Below, one piece after another: positions 13,050 to 20,809 of a stretch of 34,269 nt of DNA. The DNA lies in contig JAZNAQ010000005.1 of NCBI GenBank assembly GCA_045586595.1, forward strand, positions 1 through 34,269. The letters are read 5' to 3'. Positions within the stretch are counted from its first letter, which is position 1, and the number at the start of each line of letters is the position of its first letter. The notes under the pieces were generated by a model that saw nothing but the letters and a program-made list of their open reading frames with translations, did not search any database and had not been told where the DNA came from. A program made the translations under genes and the position numbers. The stretch comes from SIG480 sp045586595 (GTDB lineage Bacteria; Bacillota; Clostridia; Oscillospirales; JAAYXM01).

Positions 13050-13481
13050 ATGGATAAGATTTCAGAACGAATTTACAATGCAATTAAAAATGCTAATTTA
13101 TCTTACGGTGAAGTTTCACAGTTAACTGGAATACCAAAATCGGCTCTTCATCGCTATGCAACAGGAGAAACTGAAAAATGTCCGCTTAGCCGATTAGTCG
13201 CCATAGCGCAAGTAACAGGAGTTTCTCCGGCATATCTCATGGGGTGGGAAAAAGTAGATCAGAAATCCGAAACTTTAATCTCTCATTCAGAGGAGAAGCT
13301 TCTTAAGAATGTCCGCAAGCTCAACACCACAGGACGAAAAAAAGCCGATGAATACATCACCGACTTATTAGAGAATCCAAAATATACAGAATCGAGTCTA
13401 CTCTCCGAAATATCGAAGGACATAGCGCAGGAGCTGGAGAGTCTCACCGGCACAGCCAAGAAAAACATCACCTCAAAATAA
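13050..13481 (+). CDS. XRE-family repressor of the element
   Basis: 143 residues starting MDKISERIYNAIKNANLSYG with a GAGGTGA ribosome site. Residues ~15-65 (YGEVSQLTGIPKSALHRYAT, then GETEKCPLSRLVAIAQVTGV) are an XRE helix-turn-helix. The C-terminal ~70 residues are helical and carry no LexA/CI-type self-cleavage signature that I can see. If the element is induced, derepression may need a partner protein rather than RecA, as in phage-inducible islands. It is transcribed divergently from the Cro-like gene and heads the rightward block with the Fic-like and integrase genes. Confidence 0.8.
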   Translation: MDKISERIYNAIKNANLSYGEVSQLTGIPKSALHRYATGETEKCPLSRLVAIAQVTGVSPAYLMGWEKVDQKSETLISHSEEKLLKNVRKLNTTGRKKADEYITDLLENPKYTESSLLSEISKDIAQELESLTGTAKKNITSK

Positions 13482-13565
13482 AGCTTATACTTCCGCTGCA
13501 CGGTATCGTGTGCGTGGTTATAATATACTTTCCCACGAGCGGGAGAGAATAGAGGAGTAAAGACA

Positions 13566-14231
13566 ATGACAAACTATCCCGACAAATACAACCTCACGTC
13601 GCAGCAGAGTTTATTCCTTGCTAAAAAGCGTTGGGATGAAAATATCTATTGCGGTATGAAAATGGAAAATCGAAATATAACCTTTCCGCAGACAAAGACA
13701 ATACTCGAGGGCGTGAACGTTCCGGACGTTCATCTTGACGATATACAGGCTGTTCTGAATATGCGCGATGCATGGAAATATCTTATAAGCACAATTTCCG
13801 AGCCTGTAACACTTGTGTATATGTGTAAGCTCAATGAGTACATTGCACGAAACGAAGCTCTTGAATGGGGAAAGCTCCGTACAGGCCGCGTAGGTATCTC
13901 CGGCACAGACTACGTTCCTCCGGTACCGAACTACGAGGAAGCGGAGCAGAAGCTCATGGAGATTATGAGCCGAGACATCACCGACACGGAAAAGGCACTT
14001 GATATATTCCTGTGGGGCGCACGTTCTCAGCTCTTCTGGGACGGAAACAAGCGCACAAGTTTAACCCTTGCAAATAAGGTGCTTATATCTGCAGGTGCAG
14101 GAGTTCTCACAATAACGGATAAATTCATGTTTGAGTTTAATAATCTGCTTGTCGATTATTACAACACAGGAGAAGGTGATAATCTCAAAGAGTTTTTATA
14201 CAATAACGCAATTTACGGTATTGAGATATAA
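13566..14231 (+). CDS. Fic-domain protein with Gln replacing the catalytic His
   Basis: 221 residues, with AGAGGAG 8 bases before the ATG. Fic proteins transfer AMP or related groups to target proteins. The signature HxFx[DE]GNxR is here QLFWDGNKR (residues 155-163): all positions fit except the catalytic His, which is Gln (CAG). An inhibitory-helix-like segment (CGMKMENRNITFPQT, ~29-43) corresponds to the usual SxxxEGN region, and ETLLEx-type spacing follows. It may be inactive for AMPylation, have another chemistry, or belong to a Gln-type subfamily. Between repressor and integrase it is likely accessory cargo, perhaps for defence or stability. Confidence 0.75.
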   Translation: MTNYPDKYNLTSQQSLFLAKKRWDENIYCGMKMENRNITFPQTKTILEGVNVPDVHLDDIQAVLNMRDAWKYLISTISEPVTLVYMCKLNEYIARNEALEWGKLRTGRVGISGTDYVPPVPNYEEAEQKLMEIMSRDITDTEKALDIFLWGARSQLFWDGNKRTSLTLANKVLISAGAGVLTITDKFMFEFNNLLVDYYNTGEGDNLKEFLYNNAIYGIEI

Positions 14232-14295
14232 GACTGACCGCTCTGATGAGCGACCATGTAACAAAATCCATTGCATAAACGCAGCATAAAAGAAT

Positions 14296-14399
14296 AAAAA
14301 AATCCCGCTCCGGCTGCAACCGAAACGGGACGTGCTCAAAGGTATTGCAACCACCAATGAGCATATACGGCGCGGCTATAAGATAACCTCACCAAAGCA
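14296..14399 (-). ncRNA. candidate small RNA divergent from and upstream of int
   Basis: On the minus strand there is a promoter TTGATT (complement of 14429-14434) and TAAAAT (complement of 14406-14411), spacer 17. About 100 bases on comes an intrinsic terminator: TCCCGTTTCGG pairs with CCGGAGCGGGA (14303-14330, 11 bp counting G-U pairs), followed by seven T. Inside, TGAGCA/TGCTCA (14334-14364) forms another hairpin. The stem is better on this strand than on the other, so the RNA would be leftward. It overlaps the integrase leader and is thus antisense to any int transcript entering from the Fic-like gene. Confidence 0.45.
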
Positions 14400-14457
14400 A
14401 GTGTTATTTTATCATACCGCGCCTAAAAAATCAACACAAAAAGGAAGGTATGACAAA

Positions 14458-15489
14458 ATGACAAGACGAAAAGACGGAAGATATGTAAAAGTGTTTACGC
14501 TTCCTGACGGACAGAAGAAGTATTTTTACAGTTCCGCAAGGACCGAGAGAGAAGCAATGCGAGACTTCGACAAGCAGCTCCTCGCGTTCCGGGAGAAAGA
14601 AAAGCGCGGACGGTATTTCTCAGCCGTTGCCGATGCGTGGGACACCGAGTACAGAGAGCGCATATCAGATGTGAACTACCGCAAGAATACACGCGCGGCA
14701 TATAACCGAATTGTTGAGTTTTTTGCCGACAATACGGATATAACAAAGATAACAGCCTCGGACATAAACCGTTTTATAAAATATCTCATTTCGCGCGGAT
14801 ATTATAAGCAGACCATAGCAACGCACAAGAACGTACTTAATATGATTTTTAATTTCGCCATACTCAACGGTCACGTTTCATTCAACCCTGTATCTGTTAT
14901 CAGACTGCCGCACAATCTGCCGAGCTCTCCCCGGAAGATGCCGACAACGGAAGAAATCAGAGAAGTAAGCAGCCACTATACAGGCTTTGACCTTTTGCCG
15001 TATTTTTTGCTCTATACAGGTCTGCGTATATCTGAAGCTCTCGCTCTGACTTATGCAGATATAGACCGGGAGAATAAGCTTATAACCGTAAACAAGCATT
15101 TAATACATGACGGAAATAAACCTGTTATCGAGCACAAGACAAAGACGGTGAACTCAGAACGCAAGGTGATACTTCTTGACCGCTTGGCTGAGAAGCTTCC
15201 CACTCGGAACAGGGGGTATATTTTCTGTAACGAGAAGAATGAGCCGTATACAAAACGTGAGCTCCGCACCCGATGGGTAAAGTATCAAGAGACATACAAC
15301 GTGCATCTGACCGCGCATCAGCTCCGGCACGCATACGCAACAATGCTATTTGAGGCAGGTATAGACATAAAGGATGCACAAGAGCTCATGGGCCACAGTG
15401 ATATAAACCTCACCCGGCAGATATACACACATATACGAAACGAACGCAAGGAAGAAACCGCAAGCAAGCTCAATGCGTTTAGTTTTTGA
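14458..15489 (+). CDS. tyrosine recombinase integrase of the element
   Basis: 343 residues, starting MTRRKDGRYVKVFTLPDGQK at ATG 14458, where AAGGAAGG lies upstream. The longer open frame back to 14332 has no ribosome site and crosses hairpins. The N-terminus is an AP2-like arm-binding domain, residues ~60-150 a core-binding SAM-like domain, and the rest catalytic: TGLRISEALAL (first Arg), HQLRHAYAT (His-x-x-Arg), GHSDINLTRQIYTH (His and nucleophilic Tyr). It resembles Tn916-type/phage integrases. It lies ~100 bp from the attR repeat and should recombine the 23-bp tRNA-Pro site. Confidence 0.95.
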   Translation: MTRRKDGRYVKVFTLPDGQKKYFYSSARTEREAMRDFDKQLLAFREKEKRGRYFSAVADAWDTEYRERISDVNYRKNTRAAYNRIVEFFADNTDITKITASDINRFIKYLISRGYYKQTIATHKNVLNMIFNFAILNGHVSFNPVSVIRLPHNLPSSPRKMPTTEEIREVSSHYTGFDLLPYFLLYTGLRISEALALTYADIDRENKLITVNKHLIHDGNKPVIEHKTKTVNSERKVILLDRLAEKLPTRNRGYIFCNEKNEPYTKRELRTRWVKYQETYNVHLTAHQLRHAYATMLFEAGIDIKDAQELMGHSDINLTRQIYTHIRNERKEETASKLNAFSF

Positions 15490-15550
15490 GTCTGCAGCAC
15501 ACAATAAAAAGAGGTCAAAAACTATTTTTATTTGTCATTGTGCTGTCAAA

Positions 15551-15575
15551 AAACCGCTATATACTGCGGTTTCTC
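15551..15575 (+). terminator. weak terminator after int
   Basis: AAACCGC (15551-15557) and GCGGTTT (15566-15572) pair around an 8-base loop, with only a short pyrimidine run after. It sits between the integrase stop and attR and may limit read-through into the chromosome. Confidence 0.45.
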
Positions 15576-15588
15576 AACTTCGTGCGCC

Positions 15589-15611
15589 TTCGAATCCTGT
15601 CATCTCGACCA
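15589..15611 (+). repeat. attR core, 23-bp direct repeat of the tRNA-Pro end
   Basis: Identical to 6294-6316 over 23 bases. The preceding bases (CGTGCGCC) do not continue the tRNA, so this is the remnant of the target's 3' end displaced by integration. Confidence 0.93.
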
Positions 15612-15614
15612 AAC

Positions 15615-15648
15615 AAAGAACTTCAACCATTTGGTTGGAGTTCTTTTA
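15615..15648 (+). terminator. original tRNA-Pro terminator, now stranded
   Basis: AAAGAACTTCAACCA (15615-15629) pairs with TGGTTGGAGTTCTTT (15632-15646), with T residues after. It lies 3 bases past attR, exactly where the tRNA gene's own terminator would be if the element were removed. Confidence 0.8.
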
Positions 15649-15664
15649 TTTTGCACCTAAAGGT

Positions 15665-15714
15665 AAAAACAATAACAGCAGACATCTTATATGTGATGTC
15701 TGCTGTTATTGTTT
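15665..15714. terminator. terminator of the leftward nine-gene operon
   Basis: A perfect 20-bp stem (15667-15686 with 15695-15714) and 8-base loop, followed by TTTTT on the minus strand. The stop codon of the pseudouridine synthase gene lies within the stem. It also separates this operon from the tRNA/element side. Confidence 0.85.
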
Positions 15715-16605
15715 GTAAAAAACTTTTTTTAAATCATCAGGAAGGTCACAGGTAATATCTGCCTCGCCTGCATTAAACGGTAGCTTCATATGCAGGCGGT
15801 GCGAATGAAGCGCACACCTTCCGGGAAGAAGCGGATGCTCCTCACCGTATAGAAAGTCGCCCACAAGCGGATGCCCGATATGCGCCATATGAACTCGTAT
15901 TTGATGCGTTCTCCCCGTCATTGGCATAACACGAACAAGGCTCATTCCGCATCTTCGCTCTATAACCTCATATCCGGTCTTCGCAAAATCTCCGTCAGGG
16001 CGCACCTCGCGCTCAATTACTGAGCCGTCGCGCCTGCCTATCGGCGCCGAAATCTCGCCGCTGTCGTCTTTCACTTCTCCAGAAACCACTGCGAGATACT
16101 CGCGGTAGAACTCACCGCTGTGCAGAAGGCGCGCTGCAAATGTATGCGAATATGCGTTTTTCGCAACCGCCATAACTCCCGAAACGCCACGGTCAAGCCT
16201 GTTTATCGGCCTGAACACAAAGTTTTCGCCCTGGCTTTTATAATACCACATAACTATATTTCCGAGCGAAGTTGAAAAGTGCCCATGAGACGGGTGTACT
16301 GCAATATCTGCAGGTTTATTCACAACGAGAATGTCCTCGTTTTCAAAACGTATATCAAGTTTTCCCTCTGTGGGAACAACACTGTCAGACCCGCGTGATT
16401 CTTCCTCCAGAATAGCCTCTATTTTATCGCCCTTATGGGCAATGTCTATTGTATACACGCTTTTGCCGTTTAAAAGAAGCCCGTTTTCACATCTTTTAAT
16501 GCGACGAAGAAGCATTTCAGAAACGCCAAAACGACGTTTTAGAATTTCAGATAGCTTTTTTCCGTCATCCTGCTCGTCCGCCGTATGGCACAGTTTACGA
16601 AGCAT
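15706..16605 (-). CDS. RluA-family pseudouridine synthase
   Basis: About 299 residues from ATG 16605 (AAGGGAG 8 bases before; an in-frame start at 16623 lacks one). An S4-like N-terminal RNA-binding region (~15-60) precedes the catalytic domain. RPINRLDRGVSG at 132-143 holds the catalytic Asp138, and MTGRTHQIRVHMAHIGHPLV is the second family motif. It isomerises uridine to pseudouridine in rRNA or tRNA, but the site cannot be told within RluA/C/D. It is the last gene of the leftward operon and overlaps the U32 gene by 11 bases. Confidence 0.9.
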   Translation of the reverse strand: MLRKLCHTADEQDDGKKLSEILKRRFGVSEMLLRRIKRCENGLLLNGKSVYTIDIAHKGDKIEAILEEESRGSDSVVPTEGKLDIRFENEDILVVNKPADIAVHPSHGHFSTSLGNIVMWYYKSQGENFVFRPINRLDRGVSGVMAVAKNAYSHTFAARLLHSGEFYREYLAVVSGEVKDDSGEISAPIGRRDGSVIEREVRPDGDFAKTGYEVIERRCGMSLVRVMPMTGRTHQIRVHMAHIGHPLVGDFLYGEEHPLLPGRCALHSHRLHMKLPFNAGEADITCDLPDDLKKVFYKQ

Positions 16606-17839
16606 TAAAGCGACTCCCTTCACGTCTTATGAACGCACCGACCGGAGTCTTGCACGGAAGCTTTACATGTACGCGTATTTTCGCCTGACGGGCAGACTCT
16701 ATCTCGTTGCCCTTATCATCAAGCATTTTTTCAAAAACGACCTTCTGCGGCTCGGCTTTTGGTTGCATAAGCTCATACTCTACTCCGCGGTCAAACTTAT
16801 TCTTCTGCTCAAGCACCGCGTTGCCCTCATCGTCGCACTCTACAACTGATGCTACAACGTCCCATGTGCGGATATAGTTTGAGGTTTCTGTTCTCTGTAT
16901 GCGCTCCTCGCCGAAGTAAAAGCCTGTGCAATACTCGCGATGGCTCACCTTATCAACCTCAACTGACCAGAAACCGTCGCGTTGCCAGGTCTCTGGACTT
17001 TTTACAAATTCGTCTACTGCGAGGCGATATGCATTGGTTACTGCGGCACAGTAATATGCAGATTTTACTCTGCCCTCAATTTTAAAGCTGTCAATCCCTG
17101 CTGTTACAAGCTCAGGAACATACGAGACCATGTTCATATCCTTTGAGTTGAAGATATGTGTCCCCTTCTCATCTTCAACCACAGGGAAATATTCGCCGGG
17201 GCGCTTTTCCTCAACGAGAGAGTATGCCCACCGACATGGCTGGGCGCAGTTGCCACGGTTAGATGAACGGCCTGCGAGATAGTCTGAAATCATACATCTG
17301 CCCGAATATGCCATGCACATAGCGCCATGAACAAAGGTTTCTATCTTAAGCTTCGGGTTTTTATGCTCCATGATCTCACAAATTTCGCGAAGGCTTGCCT
17401 CGCGCGCAAGACACACGCGTGCAGCGCCAAGCTCATACCACGCATTTGCCGCATCGGTGTTAAGCACACTTGCCTGTGTGCTTATATGTATCTCTGCTTT
17501 AGGTGCATACTTCTGTGCAAGGCGCATGCATCCGAGGTCTGCAACAATTATCCCGTCAACACCTATGCCGCCGAGCATTTCAAGATACCTCGGCAATCTC
17601 TTTATATCGTCATTTCGCATGAGAGTGTTACAGGTTACATATACACTCACATTATTAGCATGAGCATAGTTTACCGCAACTTCAAGCTCTTCATCGGAAA
17701 AATTGCCGGATGCTGTTCGCATACCGAACATCTCTCCCGCGAGGTATACTGCATCCGCACCGTAGAGCACTGCGGCGCGGAGCTTTTCCATATCCCCTGC
17801 AGGGGATAAAATTTCAGGTTTTTTCATCATATTCATCAT
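16595..17839 (-). CDS. U32 peptidase family protein, TrhP-like tRNA hydroxylation factor
   Basis: 414 residues. ETFVHGAMCMAYSGRCMIS (167-185) is the U32 signature, with further cysteines at 198 and 202 (GNCAQPC). Members called TrhP/RlhA act in 5-hydroxyuridine formation at tRNA wobble or in 23S rRNA hydroxylation, with no proven protease role. The length and GADAVYLAGEMFGMR start match the longer clostridial/Bacillus YrrO type. The start shares one base with the mltG stop, and four Met codons in the first five residues leave the exact start open. It is followed by a second RNA-modification gene. Confidence 0.85.
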   Translation of the reverse strand: MMNMMKKPEILSPAGDMEKLRAAVLYGADAVYLAGEMFGMRTASGNFSDEELEVAVNYAHANNVSVYVTCNTLMRNDDIKRLPRYLEMLGGIGVDGIIVADLGCMRLAQKYAPKAEIHISTQASVLNTDAANAWYELGAARVCLAREASLREICEIMEHKNPKLKIETFVHGAMCMAYSGRCMISDYLAGRSSNRGNCAQPCRWAYSLVEEKRPGEYFPVVEDEKGTHIFNSKDMNMVSYVPELVTAGIDSFKIEGRVKSAYYCAAVTNAYRLAVDEFVKSPETWQRDGFWSVEVDKVSHREYCTGFYFGEERIQRTETSNYIRTWDVVASVVECDDEGNAVLEQKNKFDRGVEYELMQPKAEPQKVVFEKMLDDKGNEIESARQAKIRVHVKLPCKTPVGAFIRREGSRFNAS

Positions 17840-18882
17840 TACGGATTCAATTTCGGCGTTTTCAAATGTTCCTCATAAGTTTTTGAAAACTTGTGCGTAC
17901 CATCTTCCTGAAGAGCAAAGAACAGATAATCTGTATTGTTCGGATAAAGCGATGCTTCTATTGCATCAAGACCCGGGTTTGCTATCGGCCCCGGCGGAAG
18001 ACCCTTATACTTATATGTGTTATATTTGTTGTCAATCTTTGTGTCGGCAATGCTTATAACCTTCTTACGCTCACCCAGAACATACTGCACTGTAGCGCAC
18101 GACTCAAGGTACGGATACGTCTTGCTTGAAAGGCGGTTGTGAAATACTGACGATATATTCTGCCTGTCCTTTGCTGTCGCCTCGCGCTCAACGATAGAAG
18201 CAAACGTGATAAGCTCGTGTGTTGTCATGCCAAGCTCACGCGCCCTTACTTCCATCTCCTCGTTATATTTAAGGTCAAAGTTGTCGAGGAATTTCTTTAT
18301 TACTCTTGAGGGCTCGTCATTTTTATAGAACTCATATGTGTCAGGAAACATATATCCTTCAAGACGGTTAGACTTCCCAAGCGGTATGTTTTCGAGGAAT
18401 GTGTAATCAAAGTCTGTATTGGCAACAGCGTCCTCAAGTGCATCTCTCTCGCATACACCCTTCTCGACAAGCAGGTCAACAATCTGGCTGACCTCATACC
18501 CTTCGGGAATAGTTACCTTCACGGTATTGAGTACACCCTTTTTGCTCGTCAGGCGACGCAGCATTGCGCGGTAGTCCATATTTGAATTGATTTTATACTC
18601 TCCGGCATGGTATTGTGCACCGCGCTTAGTAAGCGATGCGAACATACCAAAGAGAACTCTGTGCTCAATAACATCATTCTTTTTGAGTATCTTTGCAACA
18701 TCGCCGTGGTCTGCACCCTCCGGTATTTCTATAATCACCTCATAATCAGGCCTTGCAAGGGCAAGCACCTCATTGACCGACATGATAATCCACGCCGAGA
18801 GAAGCATTGAAACACCGAGAACAAATGCTATGTATATATACGAAAACGGGTTTCTCTTTTTTTTGCGTCTTTTTGTTGCCAT
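17839..18882 (-). CDS. mltG: endolytic murein transglycosylase MltG
   Basis: 347 residues. A basic start (MATKRRKKKR) is followed by one membrane helix (~14-36), then an extracellular LysM-like subdomain (~50-120) and the YceG catalytic domain. Motifs are RLEGYMFPDTYEF (173-185), the IVERE segment (230-234) bearing the catalytic Glu, and LPPGPIANPG. MltG cuts nascent glycan strands and sets their length. AGGTG lies before the ATG. It is followed directly by the U32 gene, an order that recurs in Firmicutes. Confidence 0.95.
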   Translation of the reverse strand: MATKRRKKKRNPFSYIYIAFVLGVSMLLSAWIIMSVNEVLALARPDYEVIIEIPEGADHGDVAKILKKNDVIEHRVLFGMFASLTKRGAQYHAGEYKINSNMDYRAMLRRLTSKKGVLNTVKVTIPEGYEVSQIVDLLVEKGVCERDALEDAVANTDFDYTFLENIPLGKSNRLEGYMFPDTYEFYKNDEPSRVIKKFLDNFDLKYNEEMEVRARELGMTTHELITFASIVEREATAKDRQNISSVFHNRLSSKTYPYLESCATVQYVLGERKKVISIADTKIDNKYNTYKYKGLPPGPIANPGLDAIEASLYPNNTDYLFFALQEDGTHKFSKTYEEHLKTPKLNP

Positions 18883-18888
18883 ATCTTT

Positions 18889-19455
18889 TCACCTGACCTT
18901 ATTTTTTATAACACGCGCATCAGATACGATTATATCTACCGACTCATCGTGCTCTTCATGCGGCACTGTTTTTTCTATATTTATTTCGCGGCAGAGCGCG
19001 ATTTTATATGCATTCTTTGCTCTTTTCAAAAACCTGTCATAGTATCCGCCGCCGCGACCGAGGCGCAACCCGTCCTCCCCGAAGGCAACGCCCGGAACAA
19101 TTATTAAATCAAGCTCCTCCGCAGGGGTTTTCTCTGCCTCAGCGCTCGGCTCAGGGATTCCGTACCGCCCTGCCTGAAGCTCGCTTATCGACTCTATTCT
19201 TACCGCATCCATCTCGCCCTTGCCATGGCACAGAGGCACGCTGACCGATTTCCCATCCTGAAGCATTTTATCTATCAGCTTATCGGTTGAGATTTCGCTT
19301 CCTACACCGACATATGCAAATATATTTTTAGCATCTGCATATTCTTTGCAGTTTATAAATCTCTCATATATTTTCTCATCACTGCTTGCTCTTTGGCCTA
19401 CCGTTAACGCCTCAGAGCGTGTAAGCATTTTTTTGCGAAAGTCGTTCTTATTCAT
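18889..19455 (-). CDS. 5-formyltetrahydrofolate cyclo-ligase
   Basis: 188 residues. It converts 5-formyl-THF to 5,10-methenyl-THF using ATP. The C-terminal DLIIVPGVAFGEDGLRLGRG, then GGYYDRFL, is the family signature, including the GRGGGYYD loop. The N-terminal K-x-x-R-K region (NDFRKKMLTRSEAL) binds ATP. It overlaps the upstream DJ-1 gene by 8 bases and ends 6 bases before mltG. In Bacillus the homologue is yqgN. Confidence 0.93.
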   Translation of the reverse strand: MNKNDFRKKMLTRSEALTVGQRASSDEKIYERFINCKEYADAKNIFAYVGVGSEISTDKLIDKMLQDGKSVSVPLCHGKGEMDAVRIESISELQAGRYGIPEPSAEAEKTPAEELDLIIVPGVAFGEDGLRLGRGGGYYDRFLKRAKNAYKIALCREINIEKTVPHEEHDESVDIIVSDARVIKNKVR

Positions 19456-19990
19456 AGCATATTGCGCTCTTTATCTTTTTTACTTCATCTTCTCCGCGAA
19501 GAGTTCCCAGAATTTCAAAAGCGAAGTCATAAGCATCTCCTGCAGCTCGCGCAGTTATTATTCCACCGTCTTTTACAACTCCTACTCCATCACAAAAACT
19601 TGCACATTCAAGCTCGTTTGAGCAAGACGGATAACATACGCTCTTTTTGCCATCGAGCATACCCAGTCTTGCAAGTATTATGGGTGCGGCGCAAATTGCA
19701 GATATTTTTATTCCCGCATCATATACCTCTTTTACAAGCTCTTTGACCGAGCTATTGTCCCAAAGGTTATCAACACCCGGTTGCCCGCCGGGTATAATAA
19801 GCATTTCCATATCGGAAAGCGAAATCTCGGAAAACGCTTTGTCTGCAGTTACGGAAACCCCGTGTGACGACGTTACCGTCATACCGGACACCCCAACCGT
19901 TGCAACATCGACTCCGCCACGACGAAGAATGTCTACAGGCGCAAGCGCCTCACACATTTCAAATCCGTTTTCAAGAAGCAAATATACCAT
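19448..19990 (-). CDS. DJ-1/PfpI family protein
   Basis: 180 residues. IIPGGQPG (65-72) and AICAAP (98-103) with Cys100 at the nucleophile elbow, plus Glu7 near the N-terminus, are the DJ-1/ThiJ-type features. ITARAAGDAYDFAFEILGTL near the C-terminus is also conserved. Proteins of this group act as glyoxalases, deglycases or stress chaperones, and the substrate cannot be assigned. GGAG lies 8 bases before the ATG. Confidence 0.9.
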   Translation of the reverse strand: MVYLLLENGFEMCEALAPVDILRRGGVDVATVGVSGMTVTSSHGVSVTADKAFSEISLSDMEMLIIPGGQPGVDNLWDNSSVKELVKEVYDAGIKISAICAAPIILARLGMLDGKKSVCYPSCSNELECASFCDGVGVVKDGGIITARAAGDAYDFAFEILGTLRGEDEVKKIKSAICYE

Positions 19991-20008
19991 AACACTTTCT
20001 CCTTTTTA

Positions 20009-20809
20009 TCAGTTGTGCATGAGGTTTAAGTATCTGCCATATCCCTTTAAGAACACTTTTTTTGCACGCTCGCTGATTATCTTTGCCGCACCGAGCTTTA
20101 TGCCCTCGCCCCGCGCGGTAATCACACATTCTTTAGCAAACGCACCCGCCAAAGACTCTGCCGGCACGTCTTCTGAATACAGCTCACAGATTTCTGTTTT
20201 CCCATTATACTCATAGTGTACGCAATATCCGCCGTCAAAGAGCGATATTCCACCGCCCAAAAACTCAAACTCTGCTATGATGGTCTTCCACCTATCATGT
20301 GAGCGGATTGGGTGTATACAGCCATCACACAGTTTTTCGTACATAGCATTAAGCTTTTCTATATCTTTCTCACGCGCGCGGGCGAGATGTATACCTCCAG
20401 CAGGCTTTGCAACCTTTTTAGAAACCTCAAAAATCTCGGTATATCCATACTTTTTATAAAAATCAAACAGGCTTTCACTCTGCGGGATAATTGCTATAAA
20501 ATCGCAGGAGTTCGCCTCGTTTTGCAAAAGCTTGCCCGCAAACCCTCGGCCGCGATACTCAGAGGAAGTTCCCACTCCGTAAATGTACTTTGCAGAGAGC
20601 ACGCCCTCAGGAGTCGCAAAACCGTACGGGAACGAATGAAGCATTGAGGCAATCTTACCGTCTGCCTCAACTACTCGCGCGAAATCGAGCTTAAATATCC
20701 GCTCAAAAAAGAACTTTGAGTACTTAACATCGTTCGGAAAGCACTCTATCCATAGCTCCTTTAAGCTTTGTATGTCATCTTCTTTTGCGTGTCTTATTAT
20801 CTCTTCCAT
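20009..20809 (-). CDS. GNAT family N-acetyltransferase (Eis-like layout)
   Basis: 266 residues. GVGTSSEYRGRGFAGKLL (~78-95) is the acetyl-CoA-binding R/Q-x-x-G-x-G/A motif, and FDFYKKYGYTEIFE follows at about 115. The protein is longer than a simple GNAT and has a C-terminal half with a second domain, as in Eis-type enzymes. It overlaps the DUF2156 gene by 13 bases. The acceptor is unknown. Confidence 0.8.
   Translation of the reverse strand: MEEIIRHAKEDDIQSLKELWIECFPNDVKYSKFFFERIFKLDFARVVEADGKIASMLHSFPYGFATPEGVLSAKYIYGVGTSSEYRGRGFAGKLLQNEANSCDFIAIIPQSESLFDFYKKYGYTEIFEVSKKVAKPAGGIHLARAREKDIEKLNAMYEKLCDGCIHPIRSHDRWKTIIAEFEFLGGGISLFDGGYCVHYEYNGKTEICELYSEDVPAESLAGAFAKECVITARGEGIKLGAAKIISERAKKVFLKGYGRYLNLMHN

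Larger units (their letters stand above)
6294..15611. mobile_element. integrative element in tRNA-Pro, phage-satellite-like (~9.3 kb)
   Basis: The element runs from the 3' end of tRNA-Pro to a 23-bp direct repeat of that end, with the integrase gene reading toward the right junction. A rightward block holds repressor, Fic-like protein and integrase. A long leftward block holds Cro-like and excisionase-like proteins, primase-type and Rep proteins, an iteron array, a TerS-like HTH protein, an ArpU-like protein and a coiled-coil protein. There are no structural virion, large terminase, lysis, relaxase or type IV secretion genes. It can probably excise and replicate but not move by itself. The layout resembles Gram-positive phage-inducible islands, which is an inference from gene order. 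Confidence 0.88.

Noticed and set aside
14332..14457. N-terminal extension of the integrase
   Set aside because: The extra frame crosses three inverted repeats, has no ribosome site and does not resemble integrase sequence. ATG 14458 has AAGGAAGG before it.
6294..15611. Complete prophage or conjugative element
   Set aside because: I found no portal, capsid, tail, large terminase, lysis, relaxase or type IV secretion genes in the 9.3 kb.
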